Origin: Andalucia godoyi
Taxonomy: Eukaryota; Discoba; Jakobea; Jakobida; Andaluciidae
Assembly (NCBI GenBank): GCA_009859145.1
Contig: VRVR01000041.1
Coordinates: 207,107-271,106 of the forward strand
DNA: 64,000 nucleotides
Direction: 5' to 3'
Every line of letters begins with the position of its first letter. The stretch's first letter is position 1. Shown piece after piece: positions 51,794-60,404 of the stretch. Both the position numbers and the translations under genes were made by a program. Under the pieces are notes generated by a model. That model saw only the letters and a program-made list of their open reading frames with translations. It did no database searches and was not told the origin of the DNA.

Positions 51794-54700
51794 ATGAAGA
51801 TAAAGCCGTGGAGGGCGCAGAAGATCCCGTCTGGTCCCCCGACCCGCAGCATCTCGTCGAGCAATGCGGGCATGTCGGAGTCTTGCAATAATCGAGTTAC
51901 TAACACCAAATACACCTTTCTTACTTTTCTCCCCATGAACTTGTTCGAGCAATTCAGTCGGCCCATCAACTTTTACTTCCTCATCATTTCTATTTTGCAG
52001 CTCTTCCCACAGCTCACTCCTGTAAACCCGCTGACCACCTGGCTCCCGCTGACCTTTGCGTTTATGCTGACTGCGGCGAAGGAGGGATACGATGATTATC
52101 AGCGATACAAGGACGACAAGCTCTTCAATGAACGGATATTTACTGTGATCTCCGGTGGGTCGAAAAAGGATGTTATGAGCCAGGATATCAAACCGGGTGA
52201 TATTGTTCTTGTGAACGACCACGATCTTATTCCAGCGGATCTCATCTTGCTGTGCTCATCGGAGCCACAATTCCAAGCGTTTATTCAGACAATGTCATTG
52301 GACGGAGAAACGGATCTGAAATCGCGATTTGCGCCAGTTGGGTTGTCCGCTTTTTTTGACGGGAAGGAAGTGTGTGAATCCCTCCGTTCTTCTGACCTGT
52401 CTTCCAAGGTTGGCTTGCCTTCCTCAGACATATACAGATGTGACGGCCAGCTGTTCCTGGAAAACAGCAAGTTCCCGGTTACTTCCGAAAATGTTTTGCT
52501 GCAGTACACGAACTTGCGGAACACAAAATGGGCGTATGGTCTGGTGGTGTACGCAGGAAACGAAACCAAGTGCGGAATGAATAAGCGCCGCCCGCCTTCG
52601 AAGAATACGCAAGATGATAACTTCATCAACAAACTTGCCATCGGAATTTTCATTTTCCAGCTCTTCGTCGCCGTGTCTTTTGGTGCGGTTGGGGAATCCT
52701 TGAAGAATACGCGGGGTCGTCATTCGTTTTATTTAGCGTTTCCGTCTTTTGATCCGTGGTATGAAAGATTGGTTATCCCTTTGCGGTTTCTTCTGCTGTG
52801 CTCCATGATGATTCCCATTTCATTGAAGGTAACATTGGACCTCATTCGGTACGCGTACAGCTTGTTCATCGACTGGGATACGTGCATGTACGATGCTGTG
52901 AACAATGTCCCAGCCAAAGCTTTGAGTACGTCGCTTGCTGAGGATCTGGGGCGCGTGGAATGGGTACTAACCGACAAAACCGGAACTCTTACACAGAATG
53001 TAATGCGGTTGCAGAGCATGTCAGTTCGTGGGACTGTAGTCGCCGTGGATCCGACCACGGCACCCATCCTGGATTCTGCCGATGCGCCGTCTGCTCAGCT
53101 TTTGCGGGCCTTTGCACTCTGCAATTGCGTTGTCCCGGTCAAATTGGAGGATGATACGATTATATACAAATCCGCGTCCCCCGACGAAGAGGCTCTTGTC
53201 GCGGCGGCAGCATCATACGGAGTTATTCTTCGTGAAAGAACTCATAATCGGATGGTGTTGTCTGTGCTTGGCGTTGAGGAGCGCTACGACATTCTTGAGA
53301 CTCTGCCGTTTTCATCTGTTCGAAAGCGAATGACGATTGTGTTGAAGAAAGAGGGAGACGATGCGCCGCTAGTGTGGATCAAGGGAGCAGATGATGTCAT
53401 TCTGCCTCGAATTGTGGAGTCTGAGAAAGACACTTGTCACGCGGAGACAGAGAATCTGCACAAGTTTGCTTTGCAAGGCCTGCGGACACTCTGCTTTGGT
53501 ACAAAGACGTTTGGTCGCGCCTCATTTAAAATTTGGCATGACGAGTGCAAGGAAGCGAGCTTGGCCATCCAGGATCGCGACGCTTTACTCACTGCATTGT
53601 TCGAAAGGATCGAATGCGACTTCAGTCTGGTTGGAAGTTCCGCCATTGAGGACGAGCTGCAGGACGGCGTTCCGGAGACCATATTCTGTCTCAGGAAGGC
53701 AGGACTTGTCTTCTGGATGCTGACTGGCGACAAGTATGAGACGGCGCTCCAGATTGCAGTTTCTTGTCAGTTGTTTCATCCTTCGTCGGAATCGATGGTT
53801 GAAATTTGTGGTGACGACAAGGATTCCATTCGTCGTTCTCTCTCCGCTGTGGAACAGGAATACTTGTGTTCAAGTCGGCTCTTCTGTCTCATTGTCCGAG
53901 GATCAACACTGCGAGTCATTCTGGATGATGAAAACCTCATCGGCATGTTTTCTGATCTTTCCTTTCACGCTCGTGCCGTTATTTGCTGTCGAGTTTCGCC
54001 ACTGCAAAAGGCTGCGATTGTTAAACTGGCGAAAGTGAAAGGTAAGATTTGTCTTGCCATTGGAGACGGGGGAAACGACGTGTCGATGATTCAAGAAGCG
54101 CACGTTGGTGTTGGAATTTCTGGTCGAGAAGGATTGCAGGCAGCACGCGCTGCAGATTATTCGATTGGGCAATTCCGGTTCCTGTCCAGATTGATTCTCG
54201 TGCATGGCCATCTGTCTCACTATCGCACCAGTTTTATCGCTCAGTACTCGTTCTACAAGTCAATGATCATCGCCTTCGTGCAAGTGCTATTTAATTGCTA
54301 CACAATGTTTTCTGGAACTACGTTTTTCAACAGTCTCTCCCTGATGTCTTATAATGTTGTCTTCACGTTTCTTCCGGCATTTCTGTTCATTCTTGACCAG
54401 CCCATTCCAGCCGAAGTTCTTGAATCGAATCCTCGTTTGTATTCCAGCTCTCGGAATCGATTGTCGTTTACGATCGCAACCTTTTTTGGATGGGTCTTCC
54501 GAGCCGTTTTCCAGTCACTTGTCTTGTTCTTCGTCACGATCTCTGTGTACAGTCAATCGTACGCCGATCCAGTTTCAGGCAGCCCCATTGACTACAATTC
54601 CGTCAGTATGGTAACGTTTACGGCTCTTGTACATATTCAGCTGCTGACCGTCATCGTAGAGAGTTCGCACATCACCAAATTCAACGTTGGTATTGTGTTG

Positions 54701-54949
54701 CTCTGCGGGTTTTCATATTGGGTGCTTGCCTTCATTTACACTGCGATACCGAGCACCAGCTTCTACATGGTCATGATCCTGCAGTGTCGCACTGCTGTGT
54801 TTTGGCTCGCATTCTTCTTGATGTTGTGCGTGTGCGTCATTCCAGTCATTGGATGGAAGTACATCAGCTGGATCGTTTGGCCTTCTCCGATTTGGATCGC
54901 GCGATCCTTGTTCCTTCCGCTGTCCAAAATATCTCAAATGTCCGCTTGA
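51794..54949 (+). CDS. P4-ATPase phospholipid flippase
   Basis: 1051 residues. The N-terminus follows P4-ATPases (NTKYTFLTFLPMNLFEQFSR, PINFYFL). Further motifs are the actuator-domain DGET near 170-173 (MSLDGETDLK), the P4-specific PISL in the M4 segment (MMIPISLKVTLD), and the phosphorylation motif DKTGTLTQN with Asp394. The nucleotide-binding domain has KSASPDEEALVAAA, followed by MLTGDKYETALQI and the hinge GDGGNDVSMIQEAHVGVGIS. Six C-terminal membrane segments include FKSMI-like SFYKSMIIAFVQVLF and FNVGIVLLCGFSYWVLAFIY. These enzymes move aminophospholipids to the cytosolic leaflet, usually with a CDC50 subunit, which is not encoded here. It is slightly short for the family but complete. 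Confidence 0.94.
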   Translation: MKIKPWRAQKIPSGPPTRSISSSNAGMSESCNNRVTNTKYTFLTFLPMNLFEQFSRPINFYFLIISILQLFPQLTPVNPLTTWLPLTFAFMLTAAKEGYDDYQRYKDDKLFNERIFTVISGGSKKDVMSQDIKPGDIVLVNDHDLIPADLILLCSSEPQFQAFIQTMSLDGETDLKSRFAPVGLSAFFDGKEVCESLRSSDLSSKVGLPSSDIYRCDGQLFLENSKFPVTSENVLLQYTNLRNTKWAYGLVVYAGNETKCGMNKRRPPSKNTQDDNFINKLAIGIFIFQLFVAVSFGAVGESLKNTRGRHSFYLAFPSFDPWYERLVIPLRFLLLCSMMIPISLKVTLDLIRYAYSLFIDWDTCMYDAVNNVPAKALSTSLAEDLGRVEWVLTDKTGTLTQNVMRLQSMSVRGTVVAVDPTTAPILDSADAPSAQLLRAFALCNCVVPVKLEDDTIIYKSASPDEEALVAAAASYGVILRERTHNRMVLSVLGVEERYDILETLPFSSVRKRMTIVLKKEGDDAPLVWIKGADDVILPRIVESEKDTCHAETENLHKFALQGLRTLCFGTKTFGRASFKIWHDECKEASLAIQDRDALLTALFERIECDFSLVGSSAIEDELQDGVPETIFCLRKAGLVFWMLTGDKYETALQIAVSCQLFHPSSESMVEICGDDKDSIRRSLSAVEQEYLCSSRLFCLIVRGSTLRVILDDENLIGMFSDLSFHARAVICCRVSPLQKAAIVKLAKVKGKICLAIGDGGNDVSMIQEAHVGVGISGREGLQAARAADYSIGQFRFLSRLILVHGHLSHYRTSFIAQYSFYKSMIIAFVQVLFNCYTMFSGTTFFNSLSLMSYNVVFTFLPAFLFILDQPIPAEVLESNPRLYSSSRNRLSFTIATFFGWVFRAVFQSLVLFFVTISVYSQSYADPVSGSPIDYNSVSMVTFTALVHIQLLTVIVESSHITKFNVGIVLLCGFSYWVLAFIYTAIPSTSFYMVMILQCRTAVFWLAFFLMLCVCVIPVIGWKYISWIVWPSPIWIARSLFLPLSKISQMSA

Positions 54950-54999
54950 GCGGAAAACGACTTTTCGACCATTTGCATTCCCGATTCGTTTTACTTGTT

Positions 55000-57330
55000 T
55001 TATGCCTTGCGGCCTTGAATAATTAGTACAATATACGAAGCTAGCCTCCAAAAGATGCCCAACGCCACTGTCAAACATATATCCATAACGTAGTTGTCAG
55101 GGTTGTATCCGATAAGATCGTATCCACCTTGCAAATTGAAATCGTCCTTGAAGGGAGACACTTCCGTAATGTAGATTGCTTCACCCGCCCATCGAGCATA
55201 CGACAAATCCCACAATCCTTGCAGAAATGAAAAGGACCGACGAACATCCTTCAGCGTCGGGTGGAATCCACAGCACATTGCAAACACGATGGAGGAAACA
55301 ATTGAAATGACCATGGACTTGTCGTCTGAAGTCACCAAGCTGATGAAATACCCCAACCCGCATGCGGCAAATTGCATGACAAAGAATGCCAGAAAGAAGG
55401 AAGCAAAGGAGCCGCTGGGCTGCGCAAACGCCACAAAAACACCGCAAAACAACAGAGTGCTATACAACACAATGGGAATGTCAACAAGGTTTCGCGACAA
55501 AAAGTACGCAAGCGTTGATCTCCCTGTCGAAACTTCACGCTTGATCACGGCTTTTTCTTCGCCAAACACGGACACGGCTCTCGAAATGGCGCCAACTCCG
55601 CAAGCCATGGAAAGGTAGAACACGTTCACCTGCAACACAATCTGTGACAATGGTTCATTCTCGCATCGATCACGGATGATGAACGGACACTGGTTGCTGG
55701 CGATGGCGCCAGAAACGGGAGGAACAAACATGGTGACTCGGTTGGGACTCGAAGCGCCCCCAATCATAAACCCGCCTAAAAGTTGAATGAACGACGCCAC
55801 AGCGAGTGATCTCAAGTCTCGCAGTGTTTGGACGGCCGTCCTTCTGCAAAATACGAGGACCTGTCGGAGTGTAGACGGAGGAGCCCGGTACGGCAATTGA
55901 GCGGCAGCTACCGCGCTCTCTGGGCGAATACGAGAATTCGCGAACTCGGCATTGTACGAGTGCTCCTTCCAGCTCTGAGCCAACTGTTCCGGAGAAGACG
56001 ACAAACCGTCCGATCGCGACGCCTTGCCACATACGACATCAATCAGGAAGTCTGCGGGATTGCACTTGGGGGGAGGCTGGAAGCCAAGGCCTCGAAAGTA
56101 ATTCACAGCTTCTGACACGGGGCCCGAATATGCCAAGTACCCCCCTTTTGCGAGCAGCACCAGGTCATCAAAGCAGAAGAAAGTTTCGGTTCGGGGTTGA
56201 TGGATGACGGCGACAACAAGGCGTCCCACAGCCGCAATGCCTTGCAGCGCTTCGGAGACTTCCTGCGCACAGGTGGCGTCAAGACCGCTTGTAGGCTCAT
56301 CCAGCAGAAGAATCGGATTCAGCCCGACTAATTCAATGCCAATGTTGACACGTTTTCGCTGACCTCCAGAAATGCCACGCTGAATTTCTGGATCCCCAAT
56401 GATGACATGACGGACGTGCCACAAATGCAGTTCTCGCAGTGTATCATTGACAATTTGCTCGCGCTCTGCCGTAGAATACTCATCAGACAACCTGTAAGCT
56501 GAGCAGTACAACAGCGTTTCTTTGGGAGTCAACGTCCGAATCATCGTATCTACTTGCGGAACAAATCCAATGCACCGAACATCTTTGGACTTCATGGCAG
56601 ACACATCAGTCCCATTCACAAATATTTTTCCAGATTCCGGCTTCAGCCGGCCAAGAATGGCATTCAGCACTGTGGTTTTTCCACTGCCTGACGGCCCCAT
56701 GATGCATGTGCAGCGCTTGCCCTTGAACTCCGTTGAAAAATCCGTCAGGATCCGCTTTCCTTCAATTGAAATATTCACGCCCTCCATCTGGACCGTCAAG
56801 CCTTGAAGGGCGGGATCCTCTACAGTTTCAACAAGAGGATCGGCCGATTCAAAATACTGAGACTGTGTGCGTCTTGTGTCGCGCTCTCCGCGCTTACGAT
56901 CCCGGATTCTCACATACGACTTGAACGCGATTAGGAAGATCGTGGGAATTAAAATTCCCAGAACGAGTCCCATGTACTGAAACTGCGTTCCGGCCCCCGA
57001 GGGACAGAGCGAAAAAGGTGCACAAGAGCGCGGAGACGATGTCCCACGAGGGCAAAAGTGACCAGACGGGCAGTCATGTTTTTCGACTGGCGATGGGCAG
57101 TAGTAGCCTTTCGGGCACAGATCTGCCTGGTGCCCCGATATAATCACCCCGGTAGTGGTTGCATTGAAGCCAGGGCAGTACAGGCCATCGGTACAATCAT
57201 CTTGCAAACCAGAGCAAACTTGTTGGCCATAGCAATCCATTCCGCCTGGGCAGACATATGGATCTCCATTGACCCGGAAAACAGGAAGCATCAAAGCCAC
57301 GCAGGCCAAACAATACAACAACGAAGACAT
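55000..57330 (-). CDS. ABCG half-transporter with Cys-rich ectodomain (canonical ATP site)
   Basis: 776 residues. Signal peptide (MSSLLYCLACVALMLPVF) and a Cys-rich ectodomain of about 90 residues (CPGGMDCYGQQVCSGL … CPSGHFCPRGTSS) are followed by one TM helix, as in plant and oomycete ABCG24/28-type proteins. The ATP-binding domain is complete: Walker A GPSGSGKTT (about 212), Q-loop GFVPQVDT, signature GISGGQRKRVNIGIEL (about 322), Walker B ILLLDEPTSGLD, and H-loop VIHQPR. An ABC2-type membrane domain with six helices ends the chain. ABCG halves must dimerise, and the neighbour in divergent orientation is an obvious candidate partner. Substrate unknown; lipids or sterols are common for the family. 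Confidence 0.94.
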   Translation of the reverse strand: MSSLLYCLACVALMLPVFRVNGDPYVCPGGMDCYGQQVCSGLQDDCTDGLYCPGFNATTTGVIISGHQADLCPKGYYCPSPVEKHDCPSGHFCPRGTSSPRSCAPFSLCPSGAGTQFQYMGLVLGILIPTIFLIAFKSYVRIRDRKRGERDTRRTQSQYFESADPLVETVEDPALQGLTVQMEGVNISIEGKRILTDFSTEFKGKRCTCIMGPSGSGKTTVLNAILGRLKPESGKIFVNGTDVSAMKSKDVRCIGFVPQVDTMIRTLTPKETLLYCSAYRLSDEYSTAEREQIVNDTLRELHLWHVRHVIIGDPEIQRGISGGQRKRVNIGIELVGLNPILLLDEPTSGLDATCAQEVSEALQGIAAVGRLVVAVIHQPRTETFFCFDDLVLLAKGGYLAYSGPVSEAVNYFRGLGFQPPPKCNPADFLIDVVCGKASRSDGLSSSPEQLAQSWKEHSYNAEFANSRIRPESAVAAAQLPYRAPPSTLRQVLVFCRRTAVQTLRDLRSLAVASFIQLLGGFMIGGASSPNRVTMFVPPVSGAIASNQCPFIIRDRCENEPLSQIVLQVNVFYLSMACGVGAISRAVSVFGEEKAVIKREVSTGRSTLAYFLSRNLVDIPIVLYSTLLFCGVFVAFAQPSGSFASFFLAFFVMQFAACGLGYFISLVTSDDKSMVISIVSSIVFAMCCGFHPTLKDVRRSFSFLQGLWDLSYARWAGEAIYITEVSPFKDDFNLQGGYDLIGYNPDNYVMDICLTVALGIFWRLASYIVLIIQGRKA

Positions 57331-57901
57331 TTTGTCAGGTCATCCACGGATGGGTAGAGAAGGAGAGAACGGAAGAGCACAACGATATCGAAAAATAATC
57401 TAGTCCACAAATTTGAGAAATCCGCGGGAAACAATGGTTGATTGATTTCTCTTGTTTTCCTCTCCCATTTCCACGACGATGATAGTGCAGCTACTACAGC
57501 TGGAACCAAACGTTGCCACAAAAAGCGGGGGAAATTCCCATCGAGTTTTAGTTTATTTTTTTTCTCCGCTAATCACAGCTCAAACAGTATTGTTGCACAG
57601 TAGTGCACCGGATGGCACGTTAGTTGCGCGTGTGGCTGATCAACAAACTTACCGCGATTCATCGCCAAATCCTCCTCGTTTTCACGGAAAGAAACAAGAG
57701 AAAAAGAGAAAAAGAGAAAAAGAGAAAAAAGAAAAAAGAAAAAGAAAAAGGAAAAAGGAAAAAGGAAAAAGAAGGAAGCAAGGAGGAAGTATCGACGACC
57801 ACAAGATTGACAGCGAAGCCTTTGTCCTGCATCGTTTACAAAAAAAGCTGATTGCATCGTGCGCGTGGCAAAAATTTCGTATTCGTCGCATTTTTGGATC
57901 C
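57331..57901. promoter_or_regulatory. Shared region between the two ABCG genes
   Basis: 571 bp between head-to-head paralogues, with (GAAAAA)n repeats at 57696-57775. An upstream exon carrying a signal peptide for the plus-strand gene could be hidden here, because the plus-strand frame stays open from 57452. Confidence 0.5.
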
Positions 57902-60232
57902 ATGTCCCAGATCGTCTGCCCGCCGGGCAAGTCGTGTGGAAATCTGTACTGCAATGCGACGGGAGTGCTGCCTTGCTTTCCCGGACTTGTCTGTCCGCAA
58001 AACAAGGCTATCATCCCGTGTCCAGATGGTGAATTCTGCCCGGACTATCAAATGACGTCTGGAATCGGCTGCAGATCTGGGTACTGGTGCCCCCAGTACA
58101 GCAAGGACGAGCTTGAATGCAATTTTGGTGCGTACTGTCCAAAGGGCGCAGATCGACAAGTTCAATGGTTCGGTCTGGTGATCGCTGTAGTGGCCATCGT
58201 AGTGATAGCCGTTGCCTACTTGTTTGGAATTCGGATCCGCAATCAGAAACGCACAACGAGAGAACATCGACGAAAAATGCAGACAATTCACCGAACAGGG
58301 AATGGCTCTTCGCTTCCGCTGCGCCCTTACAAGGACGAAGAATCCACCTCCTTGCTGTCGAGCCAACAGGTGTCTGGTGCTCGACGTGGCGTCGAATTCC
58401 GTTTTTCCAACATCCGTTTGGAGATTGGGGAAAAGCAGCCGTGGTGGAAGAGGCTGTTGGGATCGAAAGCGAGCTCCAAAGCGGGAAAGGTCTTGTTGAG
58501 TGACGTATCGGGCGTGATCCGTCCCGGAACATTGACGGGGATTATGGGCCCCTCTGGTGCTGGAAAAACAACACTCATGTCTGTCTTGGCTGGAAAGATT
58601 GAGCATACATCGGGCAAGATGTTTGTGAATGGAACTGCCATCCGGACTGTTGCAGAGCTCAAGCGAATCCGCGGGCCATTTGGATTCGTCCCGCAGGATG
58701 ACGTCATGCACAATGAACTGTCTGTGAAGGAGGTCTTGTTCTACAACGCCCTCCTTCGCCTTCCTCCGTCGATAACGAATACACAATGCGAAAGGACCGT
58801 ACAATCTGTCCTCGGGCAGCTTGAACTGTCAGAGTCTCGCCACAGCATTGTAGGAACTGCCGGGAAAGGGATTCCTTCTTCACAGCGCAAGCGTGTCAAC
58901 ATCGGAATGGAACTCGTGGCGTCCATCGATACCTTGTGGCTTGATGAACCCACCACGGGTCTTGATTCCGCTGCTGCAGAAAGCGTCTGCCGGCATCTCA
59001 AAGACGTGGCACGAAGCGGTGTCACGGTCGCTGCTGTTTTGCACCAGCCCCGCAACGAAATTTTCGGTATGCTCGATCATGTTATCCTTCTTGCCCCCGG
59101 TGGAAAAGTCGCATACGCGGGACCCCCTGGCGGCGTTGAAGGGTATTTGGAATCGCTGGGATGCGTCTGTCCAGAAGAAGTGAATATTTCTGATTACATG
59201 ATGGATGTCATCAGTGGAAAGGTTGGAAACGTTGATCTCGCAGAGAAATGGCGAGAGCGAGAGGGTCCTGCGTACAATGACGTTGATGACACCTATCAGG
59301 GGTCCTCTGTCAATCGTGTGGACGACGTCTCTTCCACTGTGGCAATATCTAATGGCCATCCTTCTTTTGCATTTCAGTTTTGGGTGTTCCTTAGACGAAC
59401 GAGTGTCTTGTACTACCGACTGTGGGACTCGTTTCTTGTGAACGTTGCGATGCGAGTTCTTGCAGGATTGACGGTGGGAATTGCGTTTGCTTCCGGAAAA
59501 GTCTTTGTTCCCCCAATTCCGCTGTTTTACGCACAGTTGAACCTCTGCCCGTCGATTTTGAGCAAGGAATTCTGTCAGATGCCAATTCGGGATAACACTC
59601 CGCCACTGAACGATTACTGTATCATGGCCGTCGGTCTAGTCGCAATGGCGAGTGCTGTGCGCACTTTCGGCAGAGACCGGCTGGTTACATGGAGAGAGTC
59701 TTCGGTGGGCATCAACTGGGTTGCAGTTTCATTCGCAAAGTGGCTGGTGGATGTCCCCATGATCGCCATCTATTCCTTGTGCTTCACTGCTTCCATGTTG
59801 ATTGTGTCTTCTCTAGAAGGTCCTCTTCCCCAGTACTGGCTTGTCTTTTTCTGTATAGAATTCTGTGTGTTTGGGTTCGGCTATTGTTTGTCCGCATGCA
59901 TGCGAGCGAAAAATGCCATTCTTGTTGGTGTGATTGCTGCACTCTCGTTTGTTGTCACCGACGGATCTGCATTTTCCATCCACAGTCTGGGCCCTTTTGC
60001 GTATATTTCGTATCCTCGGTGGGCAGCCGAGGCTATTTTCTTGACTGCCATTCAGTACGATTCGATGACCCCGGAGGACCAGCAGTTGATGCGATACGTC
60101 GTGGATAACTACAAAGGCTGGAACCTCGATAATTACAGTTTAGATATTTTGGCAATGCTCCTCATCGGAATGGTGTTCCGCGTCATCCAGCTGTTTCTAT
60201 TGTGGGTGTGCAACAGGGACAAGCGAAGGTGA
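57902..60232 (+). CDS. ABCG half-transporter with Cys-rich N-terminus and degenerate signature motif
   Basis: 776 residues from the ATG at 57902, the same length as its divergent neighbour. A Cys-rich region (CPPGKSCGNLYCNATG … CPDGEFCPDYQ … GAYCPKGAD) and a TM helix (FGLVIAVVAIVVIAVAYLFG) lead to the ATP-binding domain: Walker A GPSGAGKTT (about 217), FVPQDD, Walker B TLWLDEPTTGLD, and VLHQPR. The signature reads GIPSSQRKRVN where GISGGQRKRVN is usual, so the SGG core is lost. A six-helix ABC2 domain follows. No signal peptide precedes the ectodomain with this start. The longer open frame from 57452 adds a Lys-rich repeat translation that I do not trust, so a missed 5' exon is possible. Confidence 0.9.
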   Translation: MSQIVCPPGKSCGNLYCNATGVLPCFPGLVCPQNKAIIPCPDGEFCPDYQMTSGIGCRSGYWCPQYSKDELECNFGAYCPKGADRQVQWFGLVIAVVAIVVIAVAYLFGIRIRNQKRTTREHRRKMQTIHRTGNGSSLPLRPYKDEESTSLLSSQQVSGARRGVEFRFSNIRLEIGEKQPWWKRLLGSKASSKAGKVLLSDVSGVIRPGTLTGIMGPSGAGKTTLMSVLAGKIEHTSGKMFVNGTAIRTVAELKRIRGPFGFVPQDDVMHNELSVKEVLFYNALLRLPPSITNTQCERTVQSVLGQLELSESRHSIVGTAGKGIPSSQRKRVNIGMELVASIDTLWLDEPTTGLDSAAAESVCRHLKDVARSGVTVAAVLHQPRNEIFGMLDHVILLAPGGKVAYAGPPGGVEGYLESLGCVCPEEVNISDYMMDVISGKVGNVDLAEKWREREGPAYNDVDDTYQGSSVNRVDDVSSTVAISNGHPSFAFQFWVFLRRTSVLYYRLWDSFLVNVAMRVLAGLTVGIAFASGKVFVPPIPLFYAQLNLCPSILSKEFCQMPIRDNTPPLNDYCIMAVGLVAMASAVRTFGRDRLVTWRESSVGINWVAVSFAKWLVDVPMIAIYSLCFTASMLIVSSLEGPLPQYWLVFFCIEFCVFGFGYCLSACMRAKNAILVGVIAALSFVVTDGSAFSIHSLGPFAYISYPRWAAEAIFLTAIQYDSMTPEDQQLMRYVVDNYKGWNLDNYSLDILAMLLIGMVFRVIQLFLLWVCNRDKRR

Positions 60233-60404
60233 TTTGTTTCTTGATTTTTTTTATATATTTTATTATTTTTGGCGATGACCATTGATGAGTGTGTTTTCTT
60301 TCTGTCCTTCCCCAGCGCCATTAAAAAAAATAAATAAAAAAAGTGCGCTGTCATCATACTTGTTGCTACAGTGTTTTTTTTAATTAAAATTTATTAAATT
60401 TAAT
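60233..60404. other. Convergent 3' ends of ABCG and lipase genes
   Basis: A/T-rich stretch with AATAAA motifs on both strands (near 60330-60340 and 60388-60402), a plausible shared polyadenylation zone. Confidence 0.45.

Noticed and set aside
57452-57901. 150-residue N-terminal extension of the plus-strand ABCG protein, Lys-rich
   Set aside because: It arises from (GAAAAA)n repeats, has no plausible signal peptide at its first ATG, and the family normally starts near the Cys-rich domain.
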